DNA of 52,418 nt from Lingula anatina (lineage: Eukaryota > Brachiopoda > Lingulata > Lingulida > Lingulidae), in assembly GCF_001039355.2 (NCBI RefSeq), contig NW_019775573.1, positions 4,333-56,750 on the forward strand. The letters are read 5' to 3'. Every line of letters begins with the position of its first letter. The stretch's first letter is position 1. Shown one piece after another: positions 47,101-52,418 of the stretch. Made by a program: the position numbers and the translations under genes. Below the pieces are notes generated by a model, which was not told the origin of the DNA, searched no databases, and was given only the letters and a program-made list of their open reading frames with translations.

Positions 47101-50100
47101 TCGAATTTTTATACCATTATGCTGTTTATCTCGTCTGATAGTTCCAACCGCAGGACCGGATCCTTGCAGAGATGTCATAGACTGCGAGTCGTACGGTAAA
47201 TCCATGTGCACCAACTACCCAGAATTCGCCAATGGCAACTGCCAGAGATACTGCGGCATATGCACACGTGAGTGGGAAAAATCAGGACGATGATTGAATG
47301 TGCACAAAATAATTAATATAAGCAAATATGTGATTAAGGACAAATCATAAAGTATAAAATAGCTTGGGTTTTAATCACAAGTTACCTTCTTGAAATGCTG
47401 AGACATCCACGTCTATGGATATGTCACATTTGATTTACTGTGTGTATGATTCAAATGATATTAACAGCGCAAGTGACCGTCACCCCCGCCCCAGAGGTGT
47501 GCAAGGACACTCAGGACTGCCGAGGCTACAACATCGACGACTGTAAAACGTACGAGGGCTTCATGAAGACCAACTGCAAGAGCTTCTGTGGTTTCTGCTG
47601 TAAGTGTTTTTTGATATTTAATTTAATTGTATGTTGTATCTTTTATATACATTTGACAGGATCTCTTGGTTAGACTAATAGTCACCCGAAACTGTTGAAC
47701 AGTTTTCCGTTAATTTAGCTGATGCCCCATTTATTGTGTCAGTAAGAGCAACAATTTCGGGTGTGCCCATTCTGAGTTTAAATAATTATTGCAAATTAAA
47801 TTAGAAAAACAGTGGAATAAGATTCTAATGTATAATAAGGACAGTATTTCATTTCAGTATTTCATATTGATATAAAAAAAGCATCCATGTGATTATAACC
47901 AAGTGTAAGATTTATCATTCCTCTCATTTCAGCCACCAATACGATCACGGGCGGCTATTGTAAGTACTGCATTTCATGAATAATAATTATTATACTTATT
48001 TCTTGTTACTTAAACAGGTGAATTGTACAGTTTAAATGTGAAACAATAGAAAGGAGAGGAAGTATGTAATAAATTATAGGAAAAACATTTAAATGAAAAT
48101 TGGAGTTGAAGCCATGGGACATTCAAAATGCATTGCGACTTCAAAAGATTTCGTAAAAAAGCATTAGATTCGGCCTTTTTCCTAAAATAATGTTTTTTTC
48201 TTAAGTCGGCAAGTGTTTCTACAAGGGCCAGACGTACAGCCAAGGAGACAAGTGGTCTGATGGTTGTGAATACGAGTGTGAATGTATAGACGGCGCAGGC
48301 GCAAAGTACCAGTGCTACAACAAGTATGACAAACAAAGCATATATCATTCAGGAATATTTCTTGACCGCAATAAATGAATATTTAGAAAGTTTTTATATT
48401 TTATATAATGATGCGTATTCCCCCACTAACATTAACTAATATGGGCATTTTCTTAACCCCTGAAAAGTATATAAAACGAGATTCTGAACATATTTTAATT
48501 TGCGATATTGTTGGCATTTATTGTTTCATGTATGACAGGACAATATACAGAAGAAAAAATAACTTCATTCTGATTTTAATGGCGTTGTGTGGGTAAATGA
48601 CATTATTTAAATTCCCCGTAAATGCCATCCAGCAGGTTCCAACACATTCAAACTACCCATCCCTCCTCTCCAGATGTCCTATCTACTCCAACCTGCCGTC
48701 CCAGTGTACACTGACCCGAGTACCTGGCCAGTGCTGTATGCAGCCTGTGTGTAACTGGGGAACCACCTTTGGGACGTTCACTGGGACCGGAGTCGGCACC
48801 CTGAACGGAATAGGTGAGTTATAGTTACGTTCCAAATACTTGTGTATGTGTACAGTTTAACTTGTAGTCCTTACACCACTCTGAGTTTCAGGGTTGTTAG
48901 GAGTCCTCGCACCCCGACTTTTAGATTTTCATAGGTCTTCATTTCCATCAGCATGTATTTTTCTTCGTTCAGTAACTTACTGGCAGGGCTATGTTGATAG
49001 TAGAAGGTCGAGTTTCCAGTAATTTCTACAAGTCGGAGCGAGTGCCTGTCTCAAAGTGCTTGTCTCAAAGGGACCTTTGTCGGTAATTGAGAATATCTAA
49101 AAAACGAACAGCAAATAATGGATTTTGGAAATCGGCAACCGTAGGCCTACTTTAATCGGGGATTTTTTTTTTGTTTTGTTTTGTTTTGTTTTGTTCTTTG
49201 TTCTTGACTTCTGCGTCTACAAAAATGTATTATTTCGATTAGGGGATATGTGTTTATTCATTTGTACTGCCTAATACATTACGATAGCCACAATAATTAA
49301 ATGAAAGAAGAAAAAGAATGGAGGGGGCACCCGGATTTGAACCGGGGACCTCTCGATCTGCAGTCGAATGCTCTACCACTGAGCTATACCCCCGCTTGTT
49401 ATTGTTACTATTCACGTCATTTATCCTTGGCCTGGTATGTTACAGCTTCTCAGGTTAATAATAAGGCTATCCCATTTGAATACATAAACCGCAGTCAGAA
49501 TTATAATAGCCCTCACTACAAATGTATAACGATAACATCTACCTATCAGTGCTAATGTGATGCACATCCTAAAACCTCTTCAGTCTAGATTTTTGATAAA
49601 CTCATTAGTACTGGTTAGGTTTACATGAGCGCTATTAAACTTTTTTCCTTTTTACGTTAAAGCGAATTACTGAAATATCTAATTTCTCCATATTACGTAA
49701 TCGTCAGCACGTGAGGCGCGACCGGACTTTCACCGAAGACATATTTATAATTTTTTTATTCTATGTTCCAGACGTGTGCGTCTACAAAGGCACGAAGTAC
49801 TACCAAGGCAAGCTGTGGCAGGACGGCTGTGACTCTCAGTGTCAGTGCATTGACGCCAAGACAGGGTACTACGAGTGCCAAGATTTGTGAGTTATCAACA
49901 TTCTTATTTATTTATTTATTTATTTATATAATATATCAAACAATTAAGTGTGTTATGCCAGTTGATATAATCGTGACAATATCTTTGCTACTCGTAGTAC
50001 CATTGTGCTGAATATTCCACCATTGCCTCTCCCTTTTCATCTTTATTCCTTTTTCATTGTTTCATTTCATACTCCTTGACGATATATCTTTCTCTTTGCC

Positions 50101-52266
50101 ATCTTGCTCATAAGAACAGAATGAATTCCATCTCCCATTTTCAATTCCACCGCCACTAAAAATACCCATATTAAACAAGATGGGTGTGCTCATTGGGCAT
50201 AATAAGAATATATAATAATGTAAATATCAAGCACTTGTTATGAAGTTCCAAAGTATGATATTTCTACCTACAGGTGCCCGACCTACACCAACCTTCCATC
50301 CCAGTGTAAGATGGAGGCTGTTCCCGGGCAGTGCTGTGCTGAACCCCGCTGTAACTGGCAGACCAACTACGGGTCCTTCACCGGTATCGGCGCTGTTACC
50401 GGGACATCAGCAGGTAAATGTCCTGGGGCCTGTGTCACAAAAGGACATTAGCTGGAAATGGAATATTTTTTTACTAAAGCTAGGCATTGTTTTTATTGTT
50501 ATTTGTGTTTTTTAATGCCACAATGATTTTATAGACTATTGCTGGCTTTGTTTGTCAAAATAGAAATTTTGTTCTAAAGTTATTTTGTCAGGTAAGTCTC
50601 TGCTTACACTTAACAAGGTTTTTGAAAAGTTTTGACCCTGACTCAAGAAGTATAGGGAGTGGTTTTCCATACTTGGTACTGAATTTAGAACAACCAACGC
50701 TTTTCTTGTTCTCACATATTTAAAATATAGTTTTATTTCAACATTTTCACCAGTATCTGTTAAAATAAAAGTATGGTAAATGGCTTATTTGGAATTGTAT
50801 AAATAACACCGAACTTTCACAAATAAATGCACAGTTATGAACATTTAATCATATTTCCTCCAGGTCAAGTCCCCACCACTCCCCCACCATGTGTTGATAA
50901 AATCCCTAACTGTAACGAGTTCGCCATCCCGTGGGCATGTGGAGAGTACAAGAGCTGGGCGGAGAACTCCTGTAGGAAGTCGTGTAATCTCTGTAGTAAG
51001 TTCACTCTCTCTTTCCCTCTCTCTCTTACACAGACACACACAAACCGTGTGGTTCACAATACTTAATTACCAAAATGCGTTTTGTTATTTAAATTATGTG
51101 ATTTATTAACGCACTTTTATCAAAACACTTTTTGAAGACACTCTTTCAAAATGTTTAGATAGAATTGTGAGAAGTAATGGTGTTGATTTACATTATTACT
51201 AATTATTTCCCTCTTTATTTCCAGCCGGCACAGCTACACCAGGACCTGACGGTAAGGACATTTATCTTAGTTTTGATTTAAAGATGATTTTATATGCATA
51301 TATGAATTGAAATTTTTGATAGTTCAGATCAGGTTCAATCGCCTTTGAACATCCATGTGTTGCTCAACATTAATGAAAAATAAAAGAAGCGGTACTCCAA
51401 ACGCGTATCAGAGAAGTTATCATATTATGGAGTTGCCTTTAACAAAAACAATTTTAATGACACTTCGCATCAGGAAATATACTTATAATTTAATAAATGA
51501 TTTTGATATTATTTTCAATTTACTGTAAATAATCACGATGTCTGTACTCTAATTTTCAGACTTCTGCCTGTACAAGGGACAGAAGTACCAGCATGGCGCC
51601 AGCTGGAATGACGGCTGTGACACCAAATGTACCTGTGAGAATGCCGTGGTTGGGTTTTACAGATGCGAAAACCTGTACGTATATGAACTTTTATTTTAAT
51701 TTCAAGAAATAATAGTCCAGTCTATCAAGATGACTGGAGAGAATGTCGAGCAGCCCGTCCTTAACCCGCCCTTCATAAAAAATGTTATTCGTTAAGATAA
51801 ACAACCCAGCCTCGTTCCATCAAATGAACCAACTTAAATTGTAACATAAAAATACATAGATAGTTTAACCTATTTAAGTCTTATTATCTACCCCAGTCTC
51901 AAATAAAATGTTAACTAAAATCAAGTTTAATCTTAACGATAACTACATGTATCTGTTGTTTTGAATACACCAAGGCAAAAAGATCTTTACTACTATAATT
52001 TAGGGAACAGCGGCCATTTTCTATAGTTTTTCCAACATGTTCTGATAATTTGTATTTTCTGTTGGCCAGGTGCCCGTCTTACCCGGTCCTCCCTGCCGGT
52101 TGCCAGCTGACTACTGTGCCCAACGAGTGCTGTCAGCAGGTCCGCTGTAGTAACGGAAACTTCATTGGTTCCAACACCGGCAACGGTGTCTTTACTGGTA
52201 CAGGCGTGGTACAACCTGGTACGGGTGGTACTGGAACTGGTGGTACTGGTACAGCCAACAAACTGA
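35069..52266 (+). CDS. Large secreted mosaic protein: CTLD-VWA-TSP1(x3)-VWA(x3)-ShK(x2)-VWC(x2)-ShK-VWC (partial, 28 exons)
   Basis: Twenty-eight exons join in frame to 4,642 nt, at least 1,547 residues, and the last donor shows the gene continues past the window. Order: signal peptide (1-18), RNKR furin-like site (21-24), C-type lectin (about 27-145), VWA1 (147-334), TSP1 repeats (341-512), VWA2 (513-699), VWA3 (723-910), VWA4 (925-1113), ShK1 (1130-1166), ShK2 (1175-1210), VWC1 (1222-1300), VWC2 (1307-1385), ShK3 (1397-1434), VWC3 (1445 onward). All four VWA domains keep the MIDAS residues (DxSGS, GGT, TDG) and flanking cysteines. Every inter-domain intron is phase 1. The content implies an extracellular adhesive or matrix role. 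The precise function is unknown; comparison with mollusc adhesive, mucus or shell-matrix proteins is inference. It is not a collagen, since no Gly-X-Y repeats are present in the visible part. Confidence 0.88.
36034..36267 (+). CDS. Mosaic gene exon 2: C-type lectin domain, first part
   Basis: Encodes residues 26-103. The [18 protein letters not shown] and [16 protein letters not shown] segments are the standard first half of a C-type lectin fold (first conserved Cys, then the LxxPDSxAENxF helix). WMAVTDR corresponds to the WIGLTD motif. Phase 1 at both ends. Confidence 0.9.
37504..37629 (+). CDS. Mosaic gene exon 3: C-type lectin domain, sugar-binding half
   Basis: Encodes residues 104-145: NWSPGEPND, then [15 protein letters not shown] and PYICEKE. 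EPN and WND are the calcium-site motifs, and EPN is the mannose/glucose-type signature of C-type lectins. The closing cysteines are present. Phase 1 at both ends. Confidence 0.9.
38018..38242 (+). CDS. Mosaic gene exon 4: VWA1, first part
   Basis: Encodes residues 146-220, starting with the flanking Cys ([20 protein letters not shown]). DASGS is the first MIDAS motif. It is split from exon 5 just before AIKYTSGGT. Donor ATCT|GTAAGT, phase 1. Confidence 0.92.
38870..39211 (+). CDS. Mosaic gene exon 5: VWA1, second part
   Basis: Encodes residues 221-334: [14 protein letters not shown] (MIDAS Thr), [12 protein letters not shown] (MIDAS Asp), [21 protein letters not shown], and the closing KKKTCE cysteine. 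Acceptor CTTCAG, donor GAAG|GTATTG, phase 1. Confidence 0.93.
39498..39515 (+). CDS. Mosaic gene exon 6: 18-nt linker micro-exon
   Basis: Encodes VPKPPP (residues 335-340) between VWA1 and the first TSP1. Flanked by TTTCAAG and GTACGT, phase 1 at both ends. It is supported by frame continuity and by equivalent Pro-rich linker exons later in the gene. Skipping it would leave the frame intact. Confidence 0.6.
39805..39978 (+). CDS. Mosaic gene exon 7: TSP1 repeat 1
   Basis: Encodes residues 341-398 with [19 protein letters not shown] and [11 protein letters not shown]. It has six cysteines, Trp residues suited to C-mannosylation and CSVTCG suited to O-fucosylation. Phase 1 at both ends. Confidence 0.94.
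40232..40402 (+). CDS. Mosaic gene exon 8: TSP1 repeat 2
   Basis: Encodes residues 399-455: [20 protein letters not shown] through [18 protein letters not shown] to CATAPCP. A complete six-cysteine thrombospondin type 1 repeat in a single symmetric phase-1 exon. It is not preceded by an ATG in its exon. Confidence 0.93.
40644..40814 (+). CDS. Mosaic gene exon 9: TSP1 repeat 3
   Basis: Encodes residues 456-512: [43 protein letters not shown]. It is the same length (171 nt) as exon 8 and closely similar, pointing to tandem exon duplication. Donor AAGA|GTAAGT, phase 1. Confidence 0.94.
41006..42669 (-). mobile_element. Decayed Tc1/mariner element with terminal inverted repeats
   Basis: Perfect 28-bp terminal inverted repeats start CAGACTTGACATTTAATATG at 41006 and end with the reverse complement at 42669. 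A weaker match (TTTCGAA) follows inside. TA dinucleotides flank both ends (41004-41005 and 42670-42671), the expected target duplication. Total length of 1.66 kb is typical for Tc1-like elements. A degraded transposase lies inside on the minus strand. The element is inactive. Confidence 0.88.
41280..42292 (-). pseudogene. Tc1-like transposase pseudogene (DD34E type)
   Basis: Minus-strand frames, broken by stops and shifts, resemble Tc1 transposases. A start-like MARKRQT is at 42292. [12 protein letters not shown] aligns with the first catalytic region. [11 protein letters not shown] follows near 41710. [10 protein letters not shown] carries the second Asp. [15 protein letters not shown] corresponds to the usual LPWPxxSPDLNPIEH, with Asp in place of the catalytic Glu. 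The tail contains PKKC. The first catalytic Asp also appears lost. It encodes no functional protein. Confidence 0.85.
42838..43398 (+). CDS. Mosaic gene exon 10: complete VWA2
   Basis: Encodes residues 513-699 in one uninterrupted exon: [59 protein letters not shown], and closing KACA. All MIDAS positions are present. It is the only VWA in this gene without an internal intron. A 169-codon antisense frame here is a shadow of it. Confidence 0.94.
43729..43794 (+). CDS. Mosaic gene exon 11: Pro/Thr linker
   Basis: Encodes [18 protein letters not shown] and a few more residues (700-721) between VWA2 and VWA3. Acceptor TTTCAG and donor CCAA|GTGAGT, phase 1 at both ends. The Thr/Pro composition suggests an extended, possibly O-glycosylated spacer. 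Confidence 0.8.
44049..44351 (+). CDS. Mosaic gene exon 12: VWA3, first part
   Basis: Encodes residues 722-822: [59 protein letters not shown]. The exon ends 26 codons further into the domain than the VWA1 break. Donor GCAG|GTCGGT is weaker than most in this gene. Phase 1. Confidence 0.92.
44720..44990 (+). repeat. Local duplication across intron 12 and the start of exon 13
   Basis: Two copies of a roughly 145-bp segment lie head to tail. The first spans about 44720-44845 and the second about 44865-44990. Both contain AATTCGTGAAT or AATTTCGTGAAT, a TATACC box, an acceptor TTCCAG or CTTCAG and the following exon text CCAAGGG. The second copy holds the functional exon start. Confidence 0.75.
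44791..44843 (+). pseudogene. Relic duplicate of the start of VWA3 exon 13
   Basis: CCAAGGGGAAACCGACCTTA and the following bases match the first about 52 bases of exon 13 (from 44937) through ATGACCG, with about ten substitutions and a one-base insertion. It follows a plausible acceptor (TTTCCAG). If spliced in place of exon 13 it would meet a TGA within about ten codons. Similarity ends at 44843, before any donor-like site of the real exon. Confidence 0.8.
44937..45200 (+). CDS. Mosaic gene exon 13: VWA3, second part
   Basis: Encodes residues 823-910: [41 protein letters not shown], and closing QKTCA. Acceptor ATCTTCAG, donor GCTG|GTAAAT, phase 1. The start is fixed by alignment with VWA4 ([12 protein letters not shown]). 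Confidence 0.92.
45448..45489 (+). CDS. Mosaic gene exon 14: short linker
   Basis: Encodes [14 protein letters not shown] (residues 911-924), a Pro/Thr spacer between VWA3 and VWA4. Acceptor TTTTCAG, donor TCAA|GTAAGT, phase 1 at both ends. Confidence 0.78.
45695..46033 (+). CDS. Mosaic gene exon 15: VWA4, first part
   Basis: Encodes residues 925-1037: [62 protein letters not shown]. The break falls between the beta strand and its TDG motif, a third distinct intron position among the VWA domains. Donor ATAG|GTGAGA, phase 1. Confidence 0.93.
46237..46464 (+). CDS. Mosaic gene exon 16: VWA4, second part
   Basis: Encodes residues 1038-1113: [10 protein letters not shown] (MIDAS Asp), [21 protein letters not shown], and closing TVQTCK. 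Acceptor ACTTTCAG, donor AAAG|GTAGGG, phase 1. Confidence 0.92.
46673..46705 (+). CDS. Mosaic gene exon 17: short linker
   Basis: Encodes [11 protein letters not shown] (residues 1114-1124). Acceptor TTTTGCAG, donor ACAG|GTTTGT, phase 1 at both ends. Support is frame, splice sites and composition only. Confidence 0.68.
47142..47267 (+). CDS. Mosaic gene exon 18: ShK domain 1
   Basis: Encodes residues 1125-1166: [18 protein letters not shown] and NCQRYCGIC. The six-cysteine spacing matches the ShK/ShKT fold, which in animal matrix proteins and enzymes is a small disulphide-bonded module. Here the domain is an accessory unit and not evidence for a venom peptide. Phase 1 at both ends. Confidence 0.88.
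47468..47599 (+). CDS. Mosaic gene exon 19: ShK domain 2
   Basis: Encodes residues 1167-1210: a short Val/Thr/Pro lead, then [21 protein letters not shown] and KSFCGFC. Six cysteines in ShK spacing. Donor TGCT|GTAAGT, phase 1. Confidence 0.88.
47933..47959 (+). CDS. Mosaic gene exon 20: 27-nt linker
   Basis: Encodes STNTITGGY (residues 1211-1219) between ShK2 and VWC1. Acceptor ATTTCAG, donor TATT|GTAAGT, phase 1 at both ends. It mirrors the 27-nt linker exon 26 located in the same position before VWC3. Confidence 0.7.
48206..48323 (+). CDS. Mosaic gene exon 21: VWC1, first half
   Basis: Encodes residues 1220-1258: [20 protein letters not shown], then ECECIDG. This is the N-terminal subdomain of a von Willebrand factor type C module. 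The donor AACAA|GTATGA is in phase 2, fixed by the K-C-P join and by the two parallel VWC modules. Confidence 0.88.
48674..48813 (+). CDS. Mosaic gene exon 22: VWC1, second half
   Basis: Encodes residues 1259-1305: [22 protein letters not shown], then the Gly/Thr-rich tail [13 protein letters not shown]. Acceptor CTCCAG, donor ATAG|GTGAGT. The exon begins in phase 2 and ends in phase 1. Confidence 0.9.
48814..49771 (+). other. Intron 22 of the mosaic gene
   Basis: A 958-base intron carrying the antisense tRNA-Cys and a (TTTTG)n tract at about 49163-49194. Confidence 0.75.
49322..49393 (-). tRNA. tRNA-Cys (GCA), antisense in intron 22
   Basis: On the minus strand the 72-base sequence folds as a full cloverleaf. 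Acceptor GGGGGTA pairs with TGCCCCC. The D arm is GCTC-AGTGGTA-GAGC. The anticodon loop is CTGCAGA, giving anticodon GCA. The T arm is CCCGG-TTCAAAT-CCGGG. Box A (TAGCTCAGTGG) and box B (GGTTCAAATCC) are intact. On the minus strand a T-run (CTTTTTC) follows the 3' end by about ten bases, a plausible Pol III terminator. No intron is present. Confidence 0.93.
49772..49886 (+). CDS. Mosaic gene exon 23: VWC2, first half
   Basis: Encodes residues 1306-1343: [31 protein letters not shown]. Acceptor GTTCCAG, donor GATTT|GTGAGT in phase 2. It closely parallels exons 21 and 27. Confidence 0.9.
49903..49930. repeat. (TTTA)n tract
   Basis: Short TTTA/TTAT repeat 17 bases into intron 23 of the mosaic gene. 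Confidence 0.85.
50274..50413 (+). CDS. Mosaic gene exon 24: VWC2, second half
   Basis: Encodes residues 1344-1390: [22 protein letters not shown], then [14 protein letters not shown]. It has the same length (140 nt) and phases as exon 22, supporting duplication of the two-exon VWC cassette. Confidence 0.9.
50864..50995 (+). CDS. Mosaic gene exon 25: ShK domain 3
   Basis: Encodes residues 1391-1434: [37 protein letters not shown]. Six cysteines in ShK spacing with a short Pro-rich lead. Acceptor CCTCCAG, donor TGTA|GTAAGT, phase 1. It has the same length (132 nt) as ShK2. Confidence 0.9.
51225..51251 (+). CDS. Mosaic gene exon 26: 27-nt linker
   Basis: Encodes TGTATPGPD (residues 1435-1443). 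Acceptor ATTTCCAG, donor GACG|GTAAGG, phase 1 at both ends. Same size and place as exon 20. Confidence 0.7.
51560..51674 (+). CDS. Mosaic gene exon 27: VWC3, first half
   Basis: Encodes residues 1444-1481: [31 protein letters not shown]. Acceptor ATTTTCAG, donor AACCT|GTACGT in phase 2, the same as in the other VWC modules. Confidence 0.9.
52070..52266 (+). CDS. Mosaic gene exon 28: VWC3, second half and Gly/Thr tail
   Basis: Encodes residues 1482-1547: [22 protein letters not shown], then a long tail with repeated Gly-Thr-Gly ([20 protein letters not shown]). Donor CTGA|GTAAGT in phase 1 shows that further exons lie beyond the window. Confidence 0.88.
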
Positions 52267-52418
52267 GTAAGTGTGTGGTATAAGAAGAATCACTGTTTAG
52301 GCCACACTTTTTTAATTTTATGGATGACATCCTGCGCGCGCACCGATTTTCGTCCGTTCTCAAAAAAAAAAAAAAAAAAATCCCCCCCCCCCCAAGGCAG
52401 TCGGTTGTCGCAAACGTC
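52267..52418. other. Intronic sequence at the window edge
   Basis: Starts with the donor of exon 28 and holds an A run followed by a C run at about 52361-52394. No further exon is seen before the window ends. Confidence 0.6.

Noticed and set aside
49322-49393. tRNA-like sequence as the head of a SINE
   Set aside because: The cloverleaf and discriminator are intact, a Pol III terminator follows at once, and no SINE body or poly-A tail is seen downstream.
47142-51000. ShK modules as a venom peptide gene
   Set aside because: The domains are internal units of a large matrix-type protein with VWA, TSP1 and VWC modules. ShK folds are common in non-toxin animal proteins.
35069-52266. Collagen type VI-like chain
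   Set aside because: Multiple VWA domains suggested it, but no Gly-X-Y collagen repeats occur in the visible part, and the lectin, TSP1, ShK and VWC modules point elsewhere.

Overview
This is eukaryotic, metazoan nuclear DNA, most likely from a marine mollusc. The coding parts are split into many short exons with GT...AG introns. The introns and spacers are AT-rich and full of simple repeats and small foldback transposons. Lineage is inferred from the proteins: one intact invertebrate MYLIP/IDOL orthologue, and one very large modular extracellular protein of a style common in lophotrochozoan matrix, shell, mucus or adhesive proteins. Nothing suggests bacterial, viral or organellar DNA. Exon coordinates below were assembled by hand from reading frame, splice consensus and domain continuity, so a base or two at a junction could differ.

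Layout. 1 to about 12,480: no convincing gene; several copies of a MITE-like family whose ends begin CAGGGGCGG, one foldback MITE at 10.1 kb, and low-complexity tracts. 12,692 to 29,856 (+): a complete six-exon gene for a 447-residue FERM-RING E3 ubiquitin ligase (MYLIP/IDOL), followed by a long probable 3' UTR with a poly(A) signal near 32,159. Its introns hold (TA)n arrays, a 210-bp near-perfect foldback element, a second foldback copy split by a TTAA-flanked MITE, and other repeats. About 32.2 to 35.07 kb: intergenic, with a dispersed repeat ending in a (AAAC)n tract, a composite CT/CA/CG microsatellite and an inverted, truncated copy of the TTAA MITE.

35,069 to the right edge (+): a 28-exon gene, cut by the window end, encoding at least 1,547 residues of a secreted mosaic protein. 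Domain order: signal peptide, possible furin site, C-type lectin, VWA1, three TSP1 repeats, VWA2, VWA3, VWA4, ShK1, ShK2, VWC1, VWC2, ShK3, VWC3 and onward. Short Pro/Thr or Gly/Thr linkers join the domains. Almost every intron lies in phase 1, so nearly every domain and linker is a symmetric cassette. This gene is the most striking object in the window. It also carries a decayed pseudo-exon duplicated just before a real VWA exon, a 1.66-kb dead Tc1/mariner element with recognisable terminal repeats in its largest intron, and an antisense tRNA-Cys(GCA) gene in another intron.

The two protein genes share orientation but show no functional link. The first is an intracellular, membrane-associated regulator of receptor turnover. 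The second is a secreted, glycan-, metal- and protein-binding matrix component.
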